Assembly: GCF_037126245.1 (NCBI RefSeq)
Contig: NZ_CP136925.1
Coordinates: 1,108,001 to 1,172,000 of the forward strand
From: Mangrovimonas cancribranchiae
GTDB lineage: Bacteria > Bacteroidota > Bacteroidia > Flavobacteriales > Flavobacteriaceae
Length of the DNA stretch: 64,000 nucleotides
Reading direction: 5' to 3'
This document shows, piece by piece, positions 34,533-42,197 of the stretch. The position numbers and the translations under genes were made by a program. A model generated the notes under the pieces. The model ran no database searches and was not told where the DNA came from. It saw only the letters and a program-made list of their open reading frames with translations. Each line of letters starts with the position of its first letter. Position 1 is the stretch's first letter.

Positions 34533-34591
34533 TGTAAAAGATTGCTCGCTTTTACAGGTCTTAACAAAAACTTTAACATTTTTATGAACAA

Positions 34592-35572
34592 TTAAAATGT
34601 CTTGTTTCTAGTTACGAAATACGACCATACTATGGATGTTTTGTTGTAATAATTTTCTTTCTTGGAAACTGTTTTTCTAAATTTTAAAAGTTGTGCCAAA
34701 TGGCTATAATAGTTAAAGTGTGCTTTAACAATGGATAGAATGTGAGCGAACTTAAACTGAAATAAAAACATAACACCTGCCACACCATCTAGGACAAGTC
34801 TTGTAAACACAAGGAAAAACAAATTACCTTGTGCATTTTTTGTCAATGTGAAGAGACTATTCCTAAAATTTAAAAATGTTTTTTTAGGATTGGTGTTTTT
34901 TAAAGTAGCGCCACCAACGTGAAAAATAGTTGAAGCACCTACATATTTAATATTGTATCCTAAATTGAAAGCGCGCCAACACAAATCGATTTCTTCCATA
35001 TGGGCAAAAAAACGTTCGTCAAAACCATTTAAAGCGTTAAACACTTCTTTTCTTACAAAAAGACACGCTCCAGATGCCCAGAAAATATCAGAGGTATCGT
35101 TGTATTGACCATTATCTTTTTCTATGGTATTAAAAATGCGTCCGCGACAATATGGGTAGCCAAATTTATCTATAAATCCACCGCCAGCTCCAGCATATTC
35201 AAAATAATCCTTGTTGTTGTAATCCTTTATTTTGGGTTGAATAATGGCTGTTTTAGGGTATTCTTTAAACGTTTCTAGAATGGGAGTTAACCAGTTTTTA
35301 GTTACTTCTACATCGCTATTCAACAAGCAAAATATATCGGCATCAATATGTTTTAAGGCATCGTTATAACCTTTGGCATAACCGCCATTGGTTTGGTTTT
35401 GTATAATAGAAACACTAGGAAAGCACTCTTTTACATAAATTACCGAATCATCTGTAGAAGCATTGTCGGCCACATAAATATCAGCGTTTTGGGAATGTTC
35501 CAAAACCGAAGGCAAAAACGTGTCGAGCAACTGTTTTCCGTTCCAATTTAGTATGACGATGGCTGTTTTCAT
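34592..35572 (-). CDS. Family 2 glycosyltransferase
   Basis: A 326-residue GT-A fold glycosyltransferase resembling rhamnosyl/dTDP-sugar transferases. The nucleotide-sugar site is VADNASTDDSV (about residues 34-44), and the metal-binding DXD-like motif is LLNSDVEV (Asp87). The ASGACLFVRKEVFNALNGFDERFFAHMEEIDLCWRA block is the typical acceptor-side region. The C-terminal part contains a hydrophobic, membrane-associating stretch. It overlaps the upstream HsdR-N-like gene by 4 bases (ATGA). No polysaccharide locus surrounds it, so the acceptor is not known. Confidence 0.93.
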   Translation of the reverse strand: MKTAIVILNWNGKQLLDTFLPSVLEHSQNADIYVADNASTDDSVIYVKECFPSVSIIQNQTNGGYAKGYNDALKHIDADIFCLLNSDVEVTKNWLTPILETFKEYPKTAIIQPKIKDYNNKDYFEYAGAGGGFIDKFGYPYCRGRIFNTIEKDNGQYNDTSDIFWASGACLFVRKEVFNALNGFDERFFAHMEEIDLCWRAFNLGYNIKYVGASTIFHVGGATLKNTNPKKTFLNFRNSLFTLTKNAQGNLFFLVFTRLVLDGVAGVMFLFQFKFAHILSIVKAHFNYYSHLAQLLKFRKTVSKKENYYNKTSIVWSYFVTRNKTF

Positions 35573-36015
35573 TTACTGTATTCTGGAATGTCTCTTAAAA
35601 AATTATAACGTTCGTTATCAAAATCCATCTGACAATAATAATGATTTAAACCATTGGTTACCATTAAATATGACGCATTTAACGTTAGGTTGTATCGCGC
35701 AATTTGGTCAAAAGTATCTTGAGTAATATTAACTTTTGGTGCTTTGCATTCTACCACTAAAAAAATGCTTCCATCGGGATTAAATACGACGATATCATAT
35801 CGTTTTTTTAAACCATTAACAATGAGTTCTTTCTCAACATTAATTAACGATTTTGGGTACTGTTTTTCTTCCATTAAATAATGAACACAATGTTGGCGCA
35901 CCCATTCTTCTGGTTGTAAAACCACAAATTTTTTACGAATAACATCGAAAATAGAAGCTTTATTTTCGCTATTTTTGAAACGAAACGAATATGTTGGAAA
36001 GTTAAGTCTTTGCAC
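35569..36015 (-). CDS. Stand-alone HsdR-N-terminal-like (PD-(D/E)XK) protein
   Basis: A 148-residue protein homologous to the N-terminal nuclease domain of type I restriction HsdR subunits. The nuclease residues are retained: E62 in EKELIVNG, D74 in KRYDIVVF, E89-x-K91 in LVVECKAP, and Q104 in TFDQIARYN, which equals the QxxxY motif. No ATPase motor domain or HsdM/HsdS gene is present, so it is not a restriction system. Such short proteins are conserved beside holA in Flavobacteriaceae and may act in DNA repair. It is divergent from holA (26 bases) and translationally coupled to the downstream glycosyltransferase gene. Confidence 0.88.
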   Translation of the reverse strand: MQRLNFPTYSFRFKNSENKASIFDVIRKKFVVLQPEEWVRQHCVHYLMEEKQYPKSLINVEKELIVNGLKKRYDIVVFNPDGSIFLVVECKAPKVNITQDTFDQIARYNLTLNASYLMVTNGLNHYYCQMDFDNERYNFLRDIPEYSK

Positions 36016-36041
36016 ATCGCAAATTTGGGGATTTTTTTTAA

Positions 36042-37046
36042 ATGGACGAAGTAAAACAGATTGTAACCGATATAAAACAGAAAAAGTTAAAGCCTATTTA
36101 CTTTTTAATGGGCGATGAACCGTATTATATTGATAGAATAACCGAGTTTATTGAGGATAGCATTTTAACAGAAGAAGAAAAAGGGTTTAACCAAATGGTG
36201 TTGTATGGAAGAGACGTTGCAGTTGATGATATAGTAAGCAACGCCAAACGTTTTCCTATGATGGCAGAGCATCAAGTGGTTATTGTAAAAGAAGCGCAAC
36301 ATTTATCGCGAACCATTGAGAACTTAGCTGCTTACGCCGAAAACCCGCAACCTAGTACTATTCTTGTTGTTAATTACAAGTACAAAACCATAGACAAGCG
36401 TAAAAAACTGTATAAAACCTTAAAGAAAAGTGGTGTTGTTTTTGAAAGTAAAAAACTTTACGATAATCAAATATCTGATTGGATTCGTCGGGTGCTTTCT
36501 GGACAAAACTATGGCATTACACCAAAAGCTGCACAAATGCTTGCCGAGTTTTTAGGAACCGATTTAAGTAAAATTAGTAATGAATTAAATAAGCTAAAAT
36601 TACTGCTTCCCGAAGGAACACAAATTACGCCAGAACATATCGAAGAAAACATAGGCATTAGTAAAGATTACAACAATTTTGAGTTGCATAAAGCTATAGG
36701 GGAACGCAATAGTGAAAAAGTGTTTCGTATTGTAAAATATTTTGGTGAAAACCCCAAGGATAATCCTATGATTGTTACGGTTAGTTTGTTGTACACCTAT
36801 TTTTCAAGGTTGCTAAAACTCCACGGTTTAAACGATAAATCTGCTAGGAGCGTGGCCTCAGCTTTAAAGGTAAATCCTTATTTTGTAAATGAATATATAG
36901 TGGCTGCTAGAAACTTTCCTATGCGGAAAGTAAGTAACATCATCGCCGATTTAAGAACATTTGATGGTAAAAGTAAGGGCGTTGGTGCTAATGCTATTCC
37001 GCAAGGTGATTTGTTAAATGAATTGATGGTGAGAATTTTAAATTAA
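36042..37046 (+). CDS. holA: DNA polymerase III subunit delta
   Basis: A 334-residue clamp-loader subunit that opens the beta sliding clamp. Residues about 1-140 form a RecA-like fold with IYFLMGDEPYYIDRITEFIE at the start, the characteristic GDEPYYID opening. No active ATP site is present, as expected for delta. A three-helix domain III follows, and C-terminal motifs (LLYTYFSRLLKLHGL, KVNPYFVNEYIVAARNF) are those of bacterial delta. It converges with the next gene, sharing 4 bases at the stops. Confidence 0.93.
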   Translation: MDEVKQIVTDIKQKKLKPIYFLMGDEPYYIDRITEFIEDSILTEEEKGFNQMVLYGRDVAVDDIVSNAKRFPMMAEHQVVIVKEAQHLSRTIENLAAYAENPQPSTILVVNYKYKTIDKRKKLYKTLKKSGVVFESKKLYDNQISDWIRRVLSGQNYGITPKAAQMLAEFLGTDLSKISNELNKLKLLLPEGTQITPEHIEENIGISKDYNNFELHKAIGERNSEKVFRIVKYFGENPKDNPMIVTVSLLYTYFSRLLKLHGLNDKSARSVASALKVNPYFVNEYIVAARNFPMRKVSNIIADLRTFDGKSKGVGANAIPQGDLLNELMVRILN

Positions 37047-37522
37047 TTGACCAACAGTTCTTCTAATTCTAATAAATAATCGTGTTGTAAATCGTCGTGT
37101 AAGGCTGTTATTTTCTTTTTAATGGCTACAATTTGCCTGTCGTAAAGATTGCTTAAAGCTTTATTTCTAAAAATATTGGGTTTAAAGTCTTTTAGTTTTT
37201 GGCAAAAATAGAGTAGTAGCTCTACCTCAGTAGCTTTACTATTTGAGTATCTGCTATAAGTTCTAATTTGTCGTAAAATCTTCCGAATACTTTTCTTAAT
37301 GTAGAAATAACTAGCCGTATTAATTGTCTCAAAGTCTTCATCTAAGGTTTTAATAATAGAAGCAACATAGCTATCTTCATCGTGGGCTTCAAAAAGTAAA
37401 TAGGTAAGTAGCTCTTTATTTTCTTTTTTAAAACGCCCCAACCTAAGGCAAAGCTGCAAGAGCTCGTCCTTAGATTGAAGCTGTAATTCTTTTTTTATGT
37501 TGCTTAAGCGTTCGGCTTTCAT
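37043..37522 (-). CDS. Conserved helical protein of unknown function
   Basis: A 159-residue, strongly charged, all-helical soluble protein (e.g. DELLQLCLRLGRFKKENKELLTYLLFEAHDED). It contains many Leu, Lys and Glu residues and no recognisable active site or membrane segment. It ends 4 bases inside the stop region of the convergent holA gene and starts 5 bases after the DoxX gene, so it appears co-transcribed with the DoxX and methyltransferase genes. No function can be proposed. The N-terminal repeat pattern of hydrophobic residues suggests a helical-repeat scaffold. Confidence 0.75.
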   Translation of the reverse strand: MKAERLSNIKKELQLQSKDELLQLCLRLGRFKKENKELLTYLLFEAHDEDSYVASIIKTLDEDFETINTASYFYIKKSIRKILRQIRTYSRYSNSKATEVELLLYFCQKLKDFKPNIFRNKALSNLYDRQIVAIKKKITALHDDLQHDYLLELEELLVN

Positions 37523-37527
37523 AAAGA

Positions 37528-37908
37528 TTAATGTCCTTTTCTTCCATCAATGGATAAACGTCCAGGACCAGCCAAGAAAATAACCACAAAAGCCAAAAGA
37601 TATAAAATAGCCATTTCCTTTGTTTTTAATGGGTCGCTAGCGTGAACTATAAACGCAGCAACAGCCATGGTAATAGCAGCAGGAATAGCAGCTAGTTTGG
37701 TTTTAAAACCAATAATAATCATAACTGGGGCGACGACTTCACCTATTAATGTTAGTATTAATGAAACTGTTGGTCCAACACCAAGCGGGTCACCAAAACT
37801 AGAAGGATCGGACAGCATACTAATTTTAGGAATACCGTGTGTGAGCATCATTCCCGAAAAGCCAATGCGTAGTATGGCTAAAGCTAAGTCTGTAAAGTTT
37901 TTGTTCAT
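37528..37908 (-). CDS. DoxX-family membrane protein
   Basis: A 126-residue protein with four membrane helices. The family opening ALAILRIGFSGMMLTHGIPK, the central LTLIGEVVAPVMIIIGFKTKLAAIPAAITM and the C-terminal LLAFVVIFLAGPGRLSIDG match DoxX/SURF4-like proteins. In other bacteria DoxX proteins have been linked to redox homeostasis or thiosulfate oxidation, but the family is broad, so the role here is unassigned. It lies between the methyltransferase gene (10 bases) and the helical protein gene (5 bases). Confidence 0.9.
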   Translation of the reverse strand: MNKNFTDLALAILRIGFSGMMLTHGIPKISMLSDPSSFGDPLGVGPTVSLILTLIGEVVAPVMIIIGFKTKLAAIPAAITMAVAAFIVHASDPLKTKEMAILYLLAFVVIFLAGPGRLSIDGRKGH

Positions 37909-37918
37909 ATGTTTTGTT

Positions 37919-39529
37919 TTAGTTTTTTCCTTTTAAAAGATTAATGCTAACTGTTGCAAGTTCGCTGTTGGGAAATTTAGAGGCATATTTTTCCATAGGT
38001 TTTAACCCAATGTCTTCTGCGATAGTTTTAAATACATCTATTTCCACAATGTATTGGTCGCTATATCCGTGTGTAGCATCGTAGGCGGTTGCTGCTGTTT
38101 TTCCTAGATTAGCTGCCGTAAGTTCTGGTTTTAAGGTATGTAATTCAATGATTAATAAGCCAAAACGCTCCACATAAGGTTTCCATTTTTCAAGATGTTC
38201 ACGTAAGGAATCTTCAACCAAATTATTGCTAATGCGTTTTCCTTTGTAGGCAAAAGCACCAGATGATGCGCTAATGTTTTTAGTGGTTTGTTGTGGTGCT
38301 TCCCAAATACGGTTATGATCTAAAAATGTACGAACATTTAATAAATCGCTAAGCTTAATGTTGTAATCTTCATCTAAATCTTTTGACAATAAATCTGGAC
38401 GACCAATATCGCCCCAAATGACTTTAGCCCAAATATCGGCTTTTATTAAGTTGGCACGCGTAACTTTTAACGCTGCTTGGTTAAAATCGGCACCAACAAG
38501 TAGCAGCGGATGTTCTTCAAGCATTTTTCCACGTAGGGTTTGATGCTCGATGACTTCAAAAATATGCTGGATAAAGGCGCCATTGCCACAGCCCATATCT
38601 AAAATACCTTTGGGTTGTTCGTCTATAGGTTTGTTGAATAGTTCAATGATAACTTGATCAATGACTTTAAAATAGGTTGAATGCGCACCGCCGCTTCCCC
38701 AAACGTTCATTTCGCGATGGACGTGTTTTTCGGTGTCACTAGGATTGTCTGTTTTTAATACTAATGGATTGCCAAAAATTAAATCGTCCAACGCGACAAA
38801 TGTTGGCAAGTAGGATACCGTAACACCATAAGCTGTGGCACGTTTGGCGAAAAATAAGCCTTTATCGGTAAATTGATAGGTGTCTTTTTTCTTTTTGAAC
38901 CATCCTAGATAAGCAAAGAAATCTAATATTTTTTTAAAACTTTCAGGATCTTTATGATATTCTTCAGCTCTAAAAGAGGCTTCCATAAAGTATTTATGAA
39001 ACAATCCGTTAACACCAAGAAGTACAATTATTGGGGCGACAATAGCACCTTCAATATGTTTTAAAATCTGTTGTTGAATGGGGTTGGTTTCAAACTCGGC
39101 AAGTCCAAAATGATTTTCATACGATTCAAAAATACGTTCTAGTACGATAAAAGCATCTGGGCCAATATGACCTTCTTCAGGAAATTTAACCGAATAGTTT
39201 AGCAATTTAACAGCATCTTCATACAGCGGTGCCAACTTAAAAGCTTGTTCGCTTTGGTTGTTTGTTTCATAGAAAATCTCATCGGTGTCGTTATTTAAAT
39301 GTTGCGTTAACCAACCTTGCGAGCAAAGTATTCTTAGGGCAACATTTAAGTAGCCTTCATTGGCATTAAATTTTTTAGTTACATCTTGTAAAGAGACTTT
39401 CTTTTCTTGAAGAAGAATGTCTAGAACGCCTTTTTTATAAAGAGAAGATGCCGTTGTAGCTGTAGCAAGACCATCTAAGTGTTTAAAGATAGTTCCTCGA
39501 AGTGTCGCTTTTTCAGATTTTGTTAGCAT
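37919..39529 (-). CDS. Large SAM-dependent methyltransferase with N-terminal winged-helix-like region
   Basis: A 536-residue protein. Residues about 10-100 resemble a winged helix/dimerisation region (KKGVLDILLQEKKVSLQDVTKKFNANEGYLNVALRIL). A Rossmann-fold methyltransferase domain follows with motif I ILDMGCGNGAFIQHIF and a motif II acidic strand LLLVGADFN. A long C-terminal extension follows (about 420-536). The layout resembles O-/C-methyltransferases of natural-product pathways and polyketide-synthase-associated MT domains. No biosynthetic genes are adjacent, and the substrate is unknown. The gene is separated from the upstream dehydrogenase gene by a strong terminator, so it needs its own promoter in the 60-74 bp between them. 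Confidence 0.8.
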   Translation of the reverse strand: MLTKSEKATLRGTIFKHLDGLATATTASSLYKKGVLDILLQEKKVSLQDVTKKFNANEGYLNVALRILCSQGWLTQHLNNDTDEIFYETNNQSEQAFKLAPLYEDAVKLLNYSVKFPEEGHIGPDAFIVLERIFESYENHFGLAEFETNPIQQQILKHIEGAIVAPIIVLLGVNGLFHKYFMEASFRAEEYHKDPESFKKILDFFAYLGWFKKKKDTYQFTDKGLFFAKRATAYGVTVSYLPTFVALDDLIFGNPLVLKTDNPSDTEKHVHREMNVWGSGGAHSTYFKVIDQVIIELFNKPIDEQPKGILDMGCGNGAFIQHIFEVIEHQTLRGKMLEEHPLLLVGADFNQAALKVTRANLIKADIWAKVIWGDIGRPDLLSKDLDEDYNIKLSDLLNVRTFLDHNRIWEAPQQTTKNISASSGAFAYKGKRISNNLVEDSLREHLEKWKPYVERFGLLIIELHTLKPELTAANLGKTAATAYDATHGYSDQYIVEIDVFKTIAEDIGLKPMEKYASKFPNSELATVSINLLKGKN

Positions 39530-39542
39530 GTATTAAATATAA

Positions 39543-39582
39543 AAAAACCTTTTAGGTTTATGGTATTACCTAAAAGGTTTTT
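39543..39582 (-). terminator. Strong terminator after the E1 dehydrogenase gene
   Basis: A 15-bp perfect stem (AAAAACCTTTTAGGT with ACCTAAAAGGTTTTT) and a 10-base loop. On the minus strand it ends in a T-tract, 22 bases past the stop of the dehydrogenase gene. Confidence 0.9.
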
Positions 39583-39603
39583 CAAGATGATATTTAAAAC
39601 TTG

Positions 39604-42015
39604 TTATTTAAGCTTTGGATAGTCGTTAGGACTAACTTCATGCATAACGTTGTAAACGGCTTCAAAAATATCTTCTGCTGAAGGTTTAGAGAAATAATCG
39701 CCGTCTGTTCCATAAGCTGGACGATGCTCTTTAGCCGTAAGCGTTATTGGTTTGCTGTCAAGGTGAACGTAAGCGTTTTGTGTGTTTAATATTTCGTTTA
39801 AAATATAAGCTGAAGCACCGCCAGGAACATCCTCATCTATAACCATTAATCTATTGGTTTTAGCAACACTTTTTACAATGTCATGGTTTAAATCGAATGG
39901 CAGTAAACTTTGAATATCTATAACTTCGGCGTTAATACCAATTTCAAGAAGTTCTTTGGCAACATCGCTAACGATTCTTAATGTGGATCCGTAAGATACT
40001 AAGGTAATATCAGTTCCTTCTTTTACTGTTTCAACAATGCCAATAGGTGTTTTAAACTCTCCAATATTAGTTGGCATTTTTTCCTTTAAACGGTAGCCGT
40101 TTAAGCATTCTATAATAAGTGCTGGTTCGTCACTTTCTAATAAAGTATTGTAGAACCCTGCGGCTTTCGTCATATTTCTAGGAACTAAAACGTGAATTCC
40201 TCTAACTAAATTGATAATGCCACCCATTTGCGATCCAGAATGCCAAATGCCTTCTAGTCTATGGCCACGTGTACGAATAATTAATGGCGCTTTTTGGCGT
40301 CCTTTAGTTCTGTAGTGTAAAGTGGCCAAATCATCACTTATAATTTGTAGCGCATACATTAGGTAATCTAAATATTGAATTTCGGCAATAGGGCGTAATC
40401 CACGCATTGCCATACCAATACCTTGACCTAAAATGGTGGCTTCACGAATACCTGCATCGGCTACACGTAATTCGCCATATTTTTCTTGAAGTCCTTCTAA
40501 GCCTTGGTTTACATCACCAATATTTCCTGAGTCTTCACCAAAAACAAGAGCTTCTGGATATTTATTAAAAATAGCATCGAAATTGTCACGTATAATAATT
40601 CTTGCGTCAACATCTTTACTGTTTTCATTATAGATAGGTGTAACTCCCTCTATTTGGGTAGCAGCTTTATCTGATTGGCTGTATAAATGCGAGCTATACT
40701 TAGGCTGAATCTCTTTAGAGAGCGCATTAAACCAATTAATTAATTCATTTTTTTCGTTTGATTCTTCACCTATAACGTAGCGTAACGATTTCCTAGCGGT
40801 TGTGAAAATGTCTTTTCGTATAGGCTCGTCTATGGTATTTAAATCGTTTGCTAGCTTTTCAATAAATACTTTATTAGCACTTGATTTAGCTAAATTTTGT
40901 AATAGATTAACTAATTCTGAGCGTTCTTTTAAAATAGGTTTCATGAAAGCTTCCCAAGCCGCTTTTTTGCCATTTCTAACCTCTTTTTTAATGGCTTTTT
41001 CAATAGCTGTAAGCTCTTCTTCGGTAGCCATACCACTAGCAATCATCCACGATCTCATTTGTTGATTACAGTCGTATTCTTTTTCCCATTTTAATCTATC
41101 TGGACCTTTGTAACGTTCGTGCGAGCCAGAGGTTGAATGTCCTTGTGGTTGTGTTAATTCTTGCACGTGAATAAGTACAGGAACGTGTTCTTCTCTTGAG
41201 ATTTCGCTAGCTTCTTGGTAAGTTTCAATTAAGGATACATAGTCCCAACCTTTGACTTTTAAAATTTCGTAGCCTTTTGCGTCTTTGGTTCTTTGGAAGC
41301 CTTTAAGTATTTCGGAAATATTTTCTTTAGTTGTTTGATGCTTTGCATGAACAGAAATACCGTATTCATCGTCCCAAACGCTAATAACCATAGGGACTTG
41401 TAAAACACCAGCAGCATTTATGGTTTCAAAAAATAAGCCTTCGCTAGTACTTGCGTTACCAATAGTTCCCCAAGCGATTTCGTTTCCGTTTACCGAGAAT
41501 TTTTCGGTGTTTATACCATTAACATGTCTGTAAATTTTTGAGGCTTGAGCCAAGCCTAATAAGCGTGGCATTTGTCCTGCAGTAGGCGATATATCGGCGC
41601 TAGAGTTTTTTTGTTTGGTTAAATTAACCCAATTTCCATTCTCATCTAAACTATGTGTTGTAAAGTGCCCACCCATTTGACGTCCTGCAGACATAGGTTC
41701 TTTTTCTAAATCGGTGTTGGCGTATAGTCCAGAGAAAAATTGTTCGATAGTTAATTCTCCTATAGCCATCATAAAGGTTTGATCTCTATAATATCCAGAA
41801 CGGAAATCACCATTTTTAAATGCTTTAGCCATGGCTAATTGTGGGACTTCTTTTCCGCCACCAAAAATTCCAAATTTTGCTTTTCCAGTTAAAACTTCTC
41901 GTCGTCCTAATAAACTGCATTCACGTGATGTTACAGCAATTTTGTAATCGTTGATAACTTCTTTTTTAAAGTCTTCAAAAGATAAGTCGTTTTTAATATC
42001 TGGATTTGTTTGCAT
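39604..42015 (-). CDS. 2-oxoacid dehydrogenase E1, fused alpha and beta subunits
   Basis: An 803-residue thiamine-diphosphate enzyme that decarboxylates a 2-oxoacid (branched-chain or related) for transfer to lipoyl-E2. The alpha-like half (about 1-390) carries GGHFTTHSLD and the thiamine-diphosphate site AWGTIGNASTSEGLFFE. The beta-like half (about 460-800) carries VFGEDSGNIGDVNQGLEGL, AGIREATILGQGIGMAMRGL and GYRLKEKMP. Alpha and beta are separate chains in most bacteria; in Bacteroidota the single fused chain is common. No E2 or E3 gene is adjacent, so it must pair with components encoded elsewhere. It is monocistronic, with its own promoter and terminator. Confidence 0.93.
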   Translation of the reverse strand: MQTNPDIKNDLSFEDFKKEVINDYKIAVTSRECSLLGRREVLTGKAKFGIFGGGKEVPQLAMAKAFKNGDFRSGYYRDQTFMMAIGELTIEQFFSGLYANTDLEKEPMSAGRQMGGHFTTHSLDENGNWVNLTKQKNSSADISPTAGQMPRLLGLAQASKIYRHVNGINTEKFSVNGNEIAWGTIGNASTSEGLFFETINAAGVLQVPMVISVWDDEYGISVHAKHQTTKENISEILKGFQRTKDAKGYEILKVKGWDYVSLIETYQEASEISREEHVPVLIHVQELTQPQGHSTSGSHERYKGPDRLKWEKEYDCNQQMRSWMIASGMATEEELTAIEKAIKKEVRNGKKAAWEAFMKPILKERSELVNLLQNLAKSSANKVFIEKLANDLNTIDEPIRKDIFTTARKSLRYVIGEESNEKNELINWFNALSKEIQPKYSSHLYSQSDKAATQIEGVTPIYNENSKDVDARIIIRDNFDAIFNKYPEALVFGEDSGNIGDVNQGLEGLQEKYGELRVADAGIREATILGQGIGMAMRGLRPIAEIQYLDYLMYALQIISDDLATLHYRTKGRQKAPLIIRTRGHRLEGIWHSGSQMGGIINLVRGIHVLVPRNMTKAAGFYNTLLESDEPALIIECLNGYRLKEKMPTNIGEFKTPIGIVETVKEGTDITLVSYGSTLRIVSDVAKELLEIGINAEVIDIQSLLPFDLNHDIVKSVAKTNRLMVIDEDVPGGASAYILNEILNTQNAYVHLDSKPITLTAKEHRPAYGTDGDYFSKPSAEDIFEAVYNVMHEVSPNDYPKLK

Positions 42016-42035
42016 AGCTTTAATTTGAGTTGTTG

Positions 42036-42066
42036 CAAAGGTAGTTAATTATTGTGTGAAATGCAA
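42036..42066 (-). promoter_or_regulatory. Promoter of the fused E1 dehydrogenase gene
   Basis: On the minus strand TTG (42066-42064), a 20-base spacer and TACCTTTG (42043-42036) match the Bacteroidota promoter. The ATG at 42015 is 20 bases downstream. Confidence 0.7.
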
Positions 42067-42197
42067 TTGAAGTATTGCATGGAAAACTGAATATTTGTTA
42101 ACATTTTCCTTTTTTTGACAAGTTAAATTGAAATATAATTAACAAAACAATTTAAAAATGAGAATTCATTAAAGAAAAGTGAGTGGAATTCTTAATT

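Noticed and set aside
35569-36015. Type I restriction system
   Set aside because: Only an HsdR-N-like domain is present; no motor, HsdM or HsdS genes exist nearby.
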